Origin: Paenibacillus tepidiphilus
GTDB lineage: Bacteria; Bacillota; Bacilli; Paenibacillales; Paenibacillaceae
DNA length: 64,000 nucleotides
Assembly: GCF_008635795.1 (NCBI RefSeq)
Contig: NZ_VWRQ01000003.1
Span: 124,001 to 188,000, forward strand
Reading direction: 5' to 3'
A model generated the notes under the pieces. That model did no database searches and was not told the origin of the DNA. It saw only the letters and a program-made list of their open reading frames with translations. The position numbers and the translations under genes are program-made. This document shows positions 54,500 to 61,709 of the stretch, piece by piece (position 1 is the stretch's first letter; each line of letters starts with the position of its first letter).

Positions 54500-54533
54500 A
54501 AAAAAAGACATCGCACCTAATCCGGCGGATGTC
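54500..54533 (-). terminator. Terminator of the small membrane protein gene
   Basis: Minus strand arms GACATC / GATGTC, extended by G/C pairs, followed by TTTTTTTG just past the stop at 54544. Confidence 0.65.
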
Positions 54534-54543
54534 CATTTTCTTG

Positions 54544-54792
54544 TCAGCTTGTGTAGTTATGCGTGATCACTGCGGCGGCCGCAAATACGATAGTCAAGGC
54601 TATTGCAATGTAGGCGTAGCTCCGCTCATTCTTCCAGGAACGGATCGCATTCGCTCCGTAAAATACAGCCATCAAGCCCATCAGCACCGGCAAATTAAGG
54701 CCTACGATAAAGACCACCACAAATCCGATCATCACGCAGCCCCAGACGAGCATAAACCAGAGCGGATAATTTTTAAAAATCGCTTTCAGCAT
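54544..54792 (-). CDS. Small membrane protein (82 aa)
   Basis: Three predicted helices: WFMLVWGCVMIGFVVVFIV, LPVLMGLMAVFYGANAI and YIAIALTIVFAAAAVI, with charged KNERSY between the second and third. ATG 54792 has AGAGG eight bases upstream. No family recognised. Follows the APH-fold gene on the same strand (104 base gap) and ends at its own terminator. Confidence 0.72.
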   Translation of the reverse strand: MLKAIFKNYPLWFMLVWGCVMIGFVVVFIVGLNLPVLMGLMAVFYGANAIRSWKNERSYAYIAIALTIVFAAAAVITHNYTS

Positions 54793-54895
54793 GTTTCGTG
54801 CCTCTATTCCTATCTTAGTTTGTCTATTTATAATACTCTCATATCGGCCCCGGCGCCAGCAATGGTATTTTGGTCCTCATATGCATTTGTCCGTT

Positions 54896-55783
54896 TCAGC
54901 AGGGCCGTACAGCACTCCTCAATACTGCAATATTCTCCTCCAAAAAATCCCGGTTCTTCCCGATGCCTCTCCGCACACACCACGCTACTCCGCTGAAGGC
55001 ATCATAGAATTCGTAGAACGGCAGCACCCGGTCCAGATCAGGCAGCGGACGGACCGCCTCATAACCTGCGGCATAATGCTCCCGGGCCTGCGGATGTCCG
55101 GACCAGATATACCGGTTCAGCTTGGTAAAGTCCGCTTCAGCCGCTCCGCTGCGGGCGCTTTCGAAATCAATCAGTCCCGTTACCGCTTGCCCGTTCACGA
55201 GAATGTTGCCGGGCCGGAAATCCATATGGATCAGACATGGCCCGTCCGGCTGCGGCAATGCTGCAAAAGCGGCTGCGAAATATTCGAGGCACGCTTCAAA
55301 TAAATCGGGATCCAGAATATTCCGGCACACCTGCTGCCAATCTGCAAAATTGCCCTGCTGGTAAAGCCGCCAATCATTGTGCGGCAATGCCTTGAAGCCA
55401 TCCGCATCATGCACGCCGTATTCAGGTAATTGCACCTGATGCATAGTCGCATGCAGCATGCCTATTTGATAGGCAAGCTCCCGGTCCGGCGTCTCCGGAC
55501 AAGCGGTTCCGGGAATGGCGGACAGCAGCAGTGCTCCGGGTCTTGCATCGTCACCGGGCCAGACCTTCAGAACCTCCGGGACCGGCATGACGCCCTGCAG
55601 CATCTGGAGAATCCGCTGCTCCCGCATCCATTTGTGCTTGTTAAACGGAATTTTCAAATACACTGTCTCGCCGCCGGTTAAGAGAAGCTTGTACACCTCT
55701 GAGCTGTAGGATTCCGGCACTCCTTCGATTCGCTGCACCTTCAGCTTCAGCGCCGTAATGATCGGCTGGATGGACTTGTTCAT
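54896..55783 (-). CDS. APH-fold phosphotransferase (295 aa)
   Basis: Kinase-like small-molecule phosphotransferase. Catalytic loop LIHMDFRPGNILVNG (H-x-D-x4-N) and metal motif GLIDFESA are intact. N-lobe has VYLKIPFNKHKWMREQRILQ (Lys and alpha-C Glu/Arg). ATG 55783 with AGAGGGG upstream. Part of the same-strand cluster with the 36 aa protein upstream (37 base gap). Substrate unknown; similar proteins are often annotated aminoglycoside or homoserine kinases without evidence. Confidence 0.85.
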   Translation of the reverse strand: MNKSIQPIITALKLKVQRIEGVPESYSSEVYKLLLTGGETVYLKIPFNKHKWMREQRILQMLQGVMPVPEVLKVWPGDDARPGALLLSAIPGTACPETPDRELAYQIGMLHATMHQVQLPEYGVHDADGFKALPHNDWRLYQQGNFADWQQVCRNILDPDLFEACLEYFAAAFAALPQPDGPCLIHMDFRPGNILVNGQAVTGLIDFESARSGAAEADFTKLNRYIWSGHPQAREHYAAGYEAVRPLPDLDRVLPFYEFYDAFSGVAWCVRRGIGKNRDFLEENIAVLRSAVRPC

Positions 55784-55820
55784 TTATCCCCTCTTTCCTG
55801 CGCGGGCCGTTTGCGCCTGT

Positions 55821-55931
55821 TTATTTCGAGAACCGCTTCATAAAGCGTTCGACTTCCTCGATATACTTCTTCTGCTCTTCATCGGGGACATGCAAAGCCA
55901 CATCGCCATTATGTACAAAATAGCTTTTCAT
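55821..55931 (-). CDS. Small protein of 36 aa
   Basis: Short gene with ATG 55931, GAGGAG seven bases upstream and TAA at 55823-55821. The product starts MKSYFVHNGDVALHVPDEE and ends EEVERFMKRFSK: a short beta-like opening followed by an amphipathic, highly charged helix. No signal or TM. It lies 37 bases before the APH-fold gene and is probably cotranscribed. Not recognised; the strong RBS, biased composition and spacing argue that it is translated. Confidence 0.6.
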   Translation of the reverse strand: MKSYFVHNGDVALHVPDEEQKKYIEEVERFMKRFSK

Positions 55932-56013
55932 CCAAACACTCCTCAGCAAAAAGTCTAACTATATAAGTTGAACTTTTGAAAGTCACATAGATTGGGTCGT
56001 AACTGTAGGGATT

Positions 56014-56120
56014 GTTTGGACTTCCGGCCGCTATTGTCCCCAGATTTCTTAATTCAAACCGCTCTTAGCGGTTGAAATCCGGTGACAAAGGCGACCGCTA
56101 TCGCTCCTACAGTTCCAAAC
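56014..56120 (-). repeat. Dispersed hairpin element B, copy 2 (107 bp)
   Basis: Outer arms GTTTGGA (56014-56020) and TCCAAAC (56114-56120), apical ACCGCT/AGCGGT stem, and a flanking GATTTC/GAAATC pair. Reverse orientation relative to copy 1 at 38534-38640, identical length. Confidence 0.8.
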
Positions 56121-56203
56121 TTCCCCTCCGCACTTCCATCTCTTTGTTTTTTTCTTTTGTTCAACTTATATTTGTGTTGGGATTAGCCATGACGCAAGAA
56201 AAG

Positions 56204-56265
56204 ATTTGGACTTCCGGCCACTTCCCGTCCGTAGATTTCTTGATTTATACCGCTTGTTGCAGTCC
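56204..56265 (-). repeat. Element B, partial third copy
   Basis: Shares TTTGGACTTCCGGCC, the AGATTTCTTGATTTATACCG segment and the ACCGC apex start with copy 2, then diverges; the second half is missing. Confidence 0.6.
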
Positions 56266-56477
56266 CGGCCTCCGCCTGATGGCTTTCCACAGTAAAGCGG
56301 ATAGGCGAAGCACGGGCTGTCATCGTTTTAAGCTGCTGAAAGGTAGATCGTGATTATCCTCCACACAGGTCAAATCAATAAAATAGATGAGGAAGGCCAA
56401 GAGCACCCATGACTAAAGGGGACAGCAGCTACTGCTCTTAATGACCTCACTACCCGCTGCTAAGCTGCTAAGCTGCT

Positions 56478-56661
56478 AATTGCAGTTTGTACAACTATAT
56501 CCACCTAAACAGGCCGTTTCCCGGCTATAGTTGCATTTCGTACATCTATTTTCTTGCTTTAAGGAAGTTTGATCCCTATATGCTGATTTTAGTTGCACAA
56601 AATACATCTATCCTTCAAAGATGGGTGCATACCTAACAAATAGTTGTACGAAATACATTTA
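56478..56661. repeat. Second cluster of TTGTACGAAATGCAA-type motifs
   Basis: Four related elements at 56478-56499, 56525-56549, 56588-56611 and 56641-56661 (e.g. TAGTTGCATTTCGTACATCT, TAGTTGTACGAAATACATTT), in both orientations. Same motif family as 18746-18933. Confidence 0.65.
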
Positions 56662-56866
56662 TCCTTGTTGAATAGGGGGTTCCTATGTTCATCATACCTA
56701 AACAGAGCCGGATAGAGCCTGCTGCCAGCGAATTCAACAGCAACTAGCGGTATTCATATGGAGATCGGGAATGAGCAGGATGCGGGAGTCCATAACTTTA
56801 ATTCACTTTCCGGCCTTATTCAGCCTAATCTTAATCTTAAGTTCAACTTATATAGTTCCATATCAA

Positions 56867-56900
56867 AGCAGCGTACACCGCCGATACGGTGCACGCTGCT
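56867..56900 (-). terminator. Terminator of the basic beta-domain protein gene
   Basis: Minus strand 14 bp arms AGCAGCGTGCACCG / CGGTGTACGCTGCT (one G-U) with a six-base loop, followed by TTGATAT, 24 bases past the stop. Confidence 0.7.
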
Positions 56901-56923
56901 TACTGCTTCGTTACCTGCTTTCC

Positions 56924-57337
56924 TTAAGCTCTGACGATGAAATATTCACGGTTCGCCGGAATGACGCGTGTGGTGACCGTGTTATTGTTCCCGTCTCTGA
57001 TTCTGACCTGATATTCAATATCGGTCAAAGTTGTAATTGTCGGGAAGCGGACTACACCGAAATCGTCAAATTCAGCTGTTACCGGAGACGGGCCTCCAGA
57101 CAGAACGGCTGTCCAGCCCACAGTAGTTCTTGGTGCTCCTCCTGTTGTTGTCACGATGACCACCAGGCGGTCAAGCGTCTGTCTGATTCTACGTCTTCTC
57201 CGTCTGGCAGCGGCAGCCTGTGCCTGTTTCTTCAGCATCAGGGCACGGCGGGCCATCAGGGTTTTGCGGTCTGCGGCTTTTACGGTTTTTGCAGGTTTCG
57301 CTATTCTTGCAGGTTTCGCTATTCTTGCAGTTCTCAT
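56924..57337 (-). CDS. Basic-tail beta-domain protein (137 aa), unknown
   Basis: Two-part protein. Residues 1-55 are extremely basic and repetitive: ARIAKPARIAKPAKTVKAAD, then KTLMARRALMLKKQA and ARRRRRR. Residues ~58-137 form a compact beta domain (LDRLVVIVTTTGGAPRTTVG, GWTAVLSGGPSPVTAEFDD, YQVRIRDGNNNTVTTRVIPA) resembling an Ig-like or prealbumin-like fold. No signal peptide. ATG 57337 follows GGTGAG; a longer frame from 57412 is unsupported. The first part could bind nucleic acid, wall polymer or spore-coat components. Divergent from an AprX-like protease, from which it is separated by a palindrome. Function unknown. Confidence 0.72.
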   Translation of the reverse strand: MRTARIAKPARIAKPAKTVKAADRKTLMARRALMLKKQAQAAAARRRRRRIRQTLDRLVVIVTTTGGAPRTTVGWTAVLSGGPSPVTAEFDDFGVVRFPTITTLTDIEYQVRIRDGNNNTVTTRVIPANREYFIVRA

Positions 57338-57373
57338 ATACTCACCACTTTCTGATAGGATACTCCAGTAAAT

Positions 57374-57400
57374 GCATGTTCGGTCTGCACCGAAACTATG
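57374..57400. promoter_or_regulatory. Palindrome between divergent genes
   Basis: TTCGGT (57379-57384) and ACCGAA (57389-57394) flank CTGC, with GCAT and ATGC further out. It lies between the beta-domain gene and the protease gene; a shared operator is possible. Confidence 0.35.
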
Positions 57401-57500
57401 CTTGCCTATCAATTCAGAAATGTGGTAGTGTCCTAGATTTACTCTGGTGTACGCCTACGCCCGGTGCTGCATACACTGCCTGCAAGAGGTGATCTATCAT

Positions 57501-58757
57501 ATGAAAGCAAAGTCCCGGAATGAACCGCATAAGGCTGCCGTCAATCTGCCCTTGGCCCGGCAGATCCGCTCCGCCCGCAATACAGGCGGCACCGCTGCGG
57601 CAATACCGGTCATCGTACAATTAAAGCGTCCCGTGACCTCCTCCAGGCTGGCCAATGTGCGGAAGCATTTGGGGGGAGGACATATGCTGCGGGTAAAAAA
57701 GAGACTCTCCCTCATTAACGCGGTGTCGGCCGCCATGTCTCCGGCCTGTCTGGAGAAGCTCTGCGGCTGCCGCGAGGTCGGTAAGATTTATCTGGACACT
57801 GTCAAAAAAGCGAATCTGAATATCGTCACTCCCTCCATCGGAGCCGCTGCCGTCCAGAAACGATGCGGGCTGACCGGTAAGGGAATCAACATTGCCGTGC
57901 TGGATACAGGCGTCTATCCCCATCCCGATCTGACCCGGCCGGTGAACCGGATCGTCGCCTTCAAGGATCTGGTCAACGGCCGCTGCAAGCCTTACGACGA
58001 CAATGGGCACGGCACCCATATCGCCGGCGACGCCGCCGGGAACGGCTGGGCCAGCAAGGGCAAATACCGTGGACCTGCCCCGCAGGCGGGAATTGTCGGT
58101 GTGAAAGTACTGGACGCAAATGGCGACGGCTTCGACTCCACCATCATCAAGGGCATTGAATGGTGCATCCGCAACCGCAAGCGGCTGAAGCTGCGGATTC
58201 TGTCCATGTCCTTCGGCGGAGAAGCCGTGACCTCCTGCGCGGACGACCCGCTCTGCCAGGCGGTAGAGAAGGCCGTCAAAGCCGGGCTGACCTGCGTCAT
58301 CGCCGCCGGAAACAGCGGCCCGTCGCCCCGCACCGTCGAATCCCCCGGCATCAGCCCGTTGGCCATTACAGTCGGGGCCGTGGACGACCGCAGGTCCGTC
58401 CGGCAGAGCGATGACCGGATCACATGGTACTCCAGCCGCGGCCCAGCGCCGGGCGGAAGGCCCAAGCCGGATATCGTCGCTCCGGGAGAGACCGTGATCT
58501 CACTGCTGGCACCGCGCTCGGAGCTCGCCAGACAGTATCCGTATATGAAGATCGACAAGCAGTATTTTGTGCTGTCGGGTACCAGCGTTTCCGCCCCTGT
58601 GGTTTCCGGCGCCGCCGCACAGCTGCTGCAGCGCAATCCGTGCCTCAAGCCCTGCGAAGTCAAAGCAAGATTACAACGCAATGCGCTCAGGCTTGGGTAT
58701 AAACGCAACACCGCGGGCAGCGGTGAGGTTAATGTAAGGTTTCTGCTCCGCAAGTGA
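57501..58757 (+). CDS. S8-family (AprX-like) intracellular subtilase (418 aa)
   Basis: Serine protease with catalytic Asp135 (AVLDTGVYPHPDL), His170 (DNGHGTHIAGDAAGNG) and Ser in LSGTSVSAPVVSGAAAQLL near residue 360; oxyanion Asn in VIAAGNSGPSPRTVESP. Residues 1-~115 form an N-terminal prodomain with a basic stretch, with no signal peptide, as in B. subtilis AprX (442 aa). Contains several Cys, unusual for secreted subtilases. ATG 57501 follows AGAGGTGAT. Divergent from the basic beta-domain gene. Confidence 0.9.
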   Translation: MKAKSRNEPHKAAVNLPLARQIRSARNTGGTAAAIPVIVQLKRPVTSSRLANVRKHLGGGHMLRVKKRLSLINAVSAAMSPACLEKLCGCREVGKIYLDTVKKANLNIVTPSIGAAAVQKRCGLTGKGINIAVLDTGVYPHPDLTRPVNRIVAFKDLVNGRCKPYDDNGHGTHIAGDAAGNGWASKGKYRGPAPQAGIVGVKVLDANGDGFDSTIIKGIEWCIRNRKRLKLRILSMSFGGEAVTSCADDPLCQAVEKAVKAGLTCVIAAGNSGPSPRTVESPGISPLAITVGAVDDRRSVRQSDDRITWYSSRGPAPGGRPKPDIVAPGETVISLLAPRSELARQYPYMKIDKQYFVLSGTSVSAPVVSGAAAQLLQRNPCLKPCEVKARLQRNALRLGYKRNTAGSGEVNVRFLLRK

Positions 58758-58776
58758 ATGGCATAAACAAGAGCGA

Positions 58777-58801
58777 AGACGCGAGGCAGGGCCTCGCGTC
58801 T
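58777..58801. terminator. Bidirectional terminator
   Basis: Perfect 11 bp arms AGACGCGAGGC / GCCTCGCGTCT with an AGG loop. It is followed by ATATTTT on the plus strand and lies between the convergent protease and GNAT genes. Confidence 0.75.
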
Positions 58802-58815
58802 ATATTTTGCGACTG

Positions 58816-59265
58816 CTACAGCTTCAGCACCATTTCATTGGGAAGCTGCTCAAAGCCCAGCTTCTCATAAAGATGCCGCCCGTCGGCCGTATATTCCAAA
58901 TAGATTTTACCCAGTCCACTCTCTCTGGCTTCGCCGATCAGCTGCTCCAATACAGTCCGGGACAGTCCTCTTCTGCGGTAGCCGGAGAGCGTGTACACAT
59001 TGAACAGATAACCGGTCCGTCCGCCGGGGTTTCCGAGTGTCGGCAGAACCCCGTATACACTAAGAATTGCGCTGGATACGAGTTGGCCCCCGTCAACGGC
59101 CAGATAGGCGATCAGCGTGCCGTCGGCGAGATGTTCTTGTAAATAATTTCGCGTGCTCTCTATGAGATGACCCGGGACAGGCTCGCCTTTAAACTCCTCC
59201 AGGAATTTCAGCCGGTTCTCCAGCATTTGATCCATGTCATGCAGATTTGCTTTTCGGACTTCCAT
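58816..59265 (-). CDS. GNAT-family N-acetyltransferase (149 aa)
   Basis: Acetyl-CoA motif VYTLSGYRRRGLSRTVLEQL (R-R-x-G), preceded by ILSVYGVLPTLGNPGG and followed by YLEYTADGRHLYEKLGF. ATG 59265 with GGAGG seven bases upstream. Single gene ending at the shared terminator; acceptor unknown. Confidence 0.87.
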   Translation of the reverse strand: MEVRKANLHDMDQMLENRLKFLEEFKGEPVPGHLIESTRNYLQEHLADGTLIAYLAVDGGQLVSSAILSVYGVLPTLGNPGGRTGYLFNVYTLSGYRRRGLSRTVLEQLIGEARESGLGKIYLEYTADGRHLYEKLGFEQLPNEMVLKL

Positions 59266-59409
59266 CCTTCACCCTCCGTTTCTGCGGCCACAGAAAAGAA
59301 TCAACAACGCTCTACATTACAGAGTACCGCATTAACTTAAAAACCAGAGTATGCCATCCTCCCGTCCAACCACAGCACCATAACGTCCGGTTAGAGGGCT
59401 TCCATAGAC

Positions 59410-60195
59410 TTAAAGATCCAGAATCGGCACGTTGCCGTCCAACCAATTCAGCTGGCTGTCGAGCATGAACTGTACTGACCAATGCTTGTCCGAGCTGGAC
59501 CAGCGGTGAAAATCCATCAGACTGGCATATAAAGCCTCGATGGGCTCAGCGGTCCTCTGCTCGGTGACGCCCTTCATCAGCTGCATGAACCCGTCCGGCT
59601 TGCGGGGAGCCCGTTCCAGCTCCTTGAGGAACCACTTATAGGATGGAAACAGCATCCCGTTCAACGTCAGAATCAGCCTGCCGGCAAAATAGGCATAATT
59701 GGTCCGCGAGTAATCCATCAGCAGCAGGTTGTTCCGCTTCAACCCCTCGTAATAGTACCACTTCCAGGTTTCGAATTGTGCATAGAACCTGGCCAGATTC
59801 TCATCCTGCCTTGCGGAAGGGTAAGCCGAGGCCGCAGCTACAAGTTCATCCAGACCCTCAATGCGCGAGTAGCTCACCCAGGCATCCTTGAAGGCAAACT
59901 TCGCCGGCTCGCTTCCTGCGGCAGCCACCTGCCGGATGTAATCCACAGATACACATTTTCCGTCCACGTACCCTCCCTCATAAGGCGTAGATTCCGTTTC
60001 AAAAAATCCGACCTCATAGCTCCCGAGCGCCCGCTCATAATCCGCTTCCGATAGCACAAGCATAATGTCGAGATCGGAAGTTTCGCTGGCATATCCGTGT
60101 GCCACCGAGCCCCCGATGATTACTCCGAGCACATCCTCTCTTGTCTGCAGCTTGGCAGTAATGGCCGCAATCGCTTGTTGATGGTGTTGATACAT
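59410..60195 (-). CDS. Nucleotidyltransferase-domain protein (261 aa)
   Basis: N-terminal polymerase-beta-like (MNT) nucleotidyltransferase fold: VIIGGSVAHGYASETSDLDI supplies G-S-x(n) and D-x-D metal ligands; a third Asp may be in KCVSVDYI. The C-terminal ~150 residues are helical (FETWKWYYYEGLKRNN, FAGRLILTLNGMLFPSYKWF). Such proteins transfer nucleotides to small molecules or proteins, or are inactive relatives; a HEPN toxin partner is not adjacent. ATG 60195 with AAAGGGG upstream. Confidence 0.78.
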   Translation of the reverse strand: MYQHHQQAIAAITAKLQTREDVLGVIIGGSVAHGYASETSDLDIMLVLSEADYERALGSYEVGFFETESTPYEGGYVDGKCVSVDYIRQVAAAGSEPAKFAFKDAWVSYSRIEGLDELVAAASAYPSARQDENLARFYAQFETWKWYYYEGLKRNNLLLMDYSRTNYAYFAGRLILTLNGMLFPSYKWFLKELERAPRKPDGFMQLMKGVTEQRTAEPIEALYASLMDFHRWSSSDKHWSVQFMLDSQLNWLDGNVPILDL

Positions 60196-60239
60196 CCAGC
60201 TTCGCCCCTTTAGTTAACAAAAATATTAATCAATTAATA

Positions 60240-60698
60240 GATTAATAAACATAAGCGAAGCATAGCACAATCCAGCGAGTCTGAAAATAGGCCGTTTGCC
60301 GCTGCACGGCAAGCATATTTGTGCATAATCATTGGCAGAGTCCGCAAATCCGGCGGCATGTCTGCGAGTCTGGCGGCATGTCTGCGAGTCATGGCGGCAT
60401 GTCTGCGGGTTATCCCGGCATGCCGCCCCCACGCGGGAATTCCAAGCTCCGGCTCGTTATGGGTTACATGCGACGCTGGAGCGTTAACTCCCGGCACACT
60501 TGCACTCAGCCGCCCGGCTCTTTTCTTGCGACCCTTTGGCCTCCCACGCGCACAGCACGGCTTACGCCCCGCACGCCTCTTCCCCTCACGCACACGCACC
60601 GCTGGGCTCCTGCCGAGCACAGTCCCTTCACCCCTGCAGCACGACCGCCGGGCTGCTGCCGAACACGTCCCCTTCCCCTCCCGTACGCGACGCCGTGC
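60240..60698. other. GC-rich gene-free stretch with a short tandem repeat
   Basis: Contains three ~20 base units of GGCGGCATGTCTGCGAGTC type (60352-60371, 60372-60392, 60393-60414). Then comes a C-rich stretch with two related segments opening GCTGGGCTCCTGCCG / GCCGGGCTGCTGCCG (near 60600 and 60650). Long frames here in several phases reflect GC-rich composition, and none has a ribosome binding site. Confidence 0.6.
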
Positions 60699-61643
60699 TT
60701 AGCACAGCACGGCATCTTCCCGCCACAGCTGCGCCAGCAGTCTGCGCCCATACACAGCGACGGCGGGCATCCCGTGACGGGTGCCCCAATAGATATCGCC
60801 TAGCGCCAGCTTGATGCAGCAGATACGGAGCCGCTCCCGGTGCGCCAGCGGAAAGTCCGGGCCATAGCCTGCGAAGAAGGCCTGCTCCGCTTGCGGATCT
60901 TCGATGAAATAACGCTCGAACAAGATCGAGAAATGGTCGGCGTCAACGCCCCAGAGCATGTTCTCGAAGTCGATCATGCCCGTCAGTTCGCCATTGCTGC
61001 CCACCAGCCAATTACCGGGTGTGGAGTCCCAGCCGATTGGCACCGGCTGCGCGCCCGCAAACACATCCACGTGGGCGAGCGCCCAATCGGCCAGCTTCTG
61101 CTCCTGCGGCTGCAGCAGCTCTTCCTGCCTGCACCCGTCCGCCAGCTCCTCCAGGGTGTGCCGGATATACACCACCGGGTCGCGGTGGTGGAACAGCTCC
61201 AGCGGGTTGCCATCCTTATCCGGACGCCCGAACCATTCCCCCGTTGCCGAAGCGTGCAGCCGCCTGATCCACTCCCCCGCCTTGCGGTAAGCCGCATATC
61301 TGGCGGCGGGCTCCAGATCGGCAGCCCTCATAATCCTTCCTTCCAGCGCAGTAATCAGGATACCCTGCCAGCCGTCGCCCTCGAACACCCCGACCAGCTC
61401 CGGCACTTGCGGCTTAAGCGCCGGCATCCAGCGGGTATACGCGTAGACTTCCGGGTGCCATCTCTGCTTGCGGGTGAATATCTTGGCATAGTAGCAGCTG
61501 CCGCTGTCCAGAGCCTGGAGCTTCCAGACTCCGGTCCGGGAGCTGCCCCTTCGATGATCCTGCAGAACCTGAAAGGGACCGATCAGCGCCCTGATCGGTT
61601 CGCAGTATGCTTCCGGCACGAGTGGTTCTGATTCCAAAGTCAA
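60699..61643 (-). CDS. APH-fold protein with altered catalytic loop (314 aa)
   Basis: Aminoglycoside phosphotransferase-like fold. N-lobe YYAKIFTRKQRWHPEVYAYT; catalytic-loop region IGWDSTPGNWLVG and metal motif MIDFENM. The loop keeps Asp and Asn but has Gly at the usual His position (H-x-D-x4-N). TTG start at 61643 with a weak GGGG upstream; no nearby ATG is in frame. It lies 66 bases downstream of the uvrA paralogue on the same strand, probably one operon. Substrate unknown; activity may be altered. Confidence 0.75.
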   Translation of the reverse strand: MTLESEPLVPEAYCEPIRALIGPFQVLQDHRRGSSRTGVWKLQALDSGSCYYAKIFTRKQRWHPEVYAYTRWMPALKPQVPELVGVFEGDGWQGILITALEGRIMRAADLEPAARYAAYRKAGEWIRRLHASATGEWFGRPDKDGNPLELFHHRDPVVYIRHTLEELADGCRQEELLQPQEQKLADWALAHVDVFAGAQPVPIGWDSTPGNWLVGSNGELTGMIDFENMLWGVDADHFSILFERYFIEDPQAEQAFFAGYGPDFPLAHRERLRICCIKLALGDIYWGTRHGMPAVAVYGRRLLAQLWREDAVLC

Positions 61644-61709
61644 CGCCCCGCTTTCATTGATTTTAATATAGTCCGCCCGTTATCGCGGTTCCATCCGGCC
61701 CACAGCGTC

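Larger units (their letters stand above)
55959..56857. repeat. 900 bp repeat island bounded by a 19 bp inverted repeat
   Basis: AACTATATAAGTTGAACTT (55959-55977) and its exact reverse complement AAGTTCAACTTATATAGTT (56839-56857) bracket a gene-free interval. A shortened copy GTTCAACTTATA lies near 56159. Inside are element B copies and four short palindromes; no ORF with a ribosome binding site or transposase is seen. Confidence 0.65.

Noticed and set aside
60234-60620. 128 codon minus-strand frame in GC-rich DNA
   Set aside because: Arg/Pro/Ala-rich composition from biased DNA, overlapping alternative frames, no ribosome binding site.
19107-61643. Antibiotic resistance island because of three APH-fold kinases and three GNAT genes
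   Set aside because: Such genes are common chromosomal singletons in Paenibacillus; no integron, IS or known resistance-specific signature is visible.
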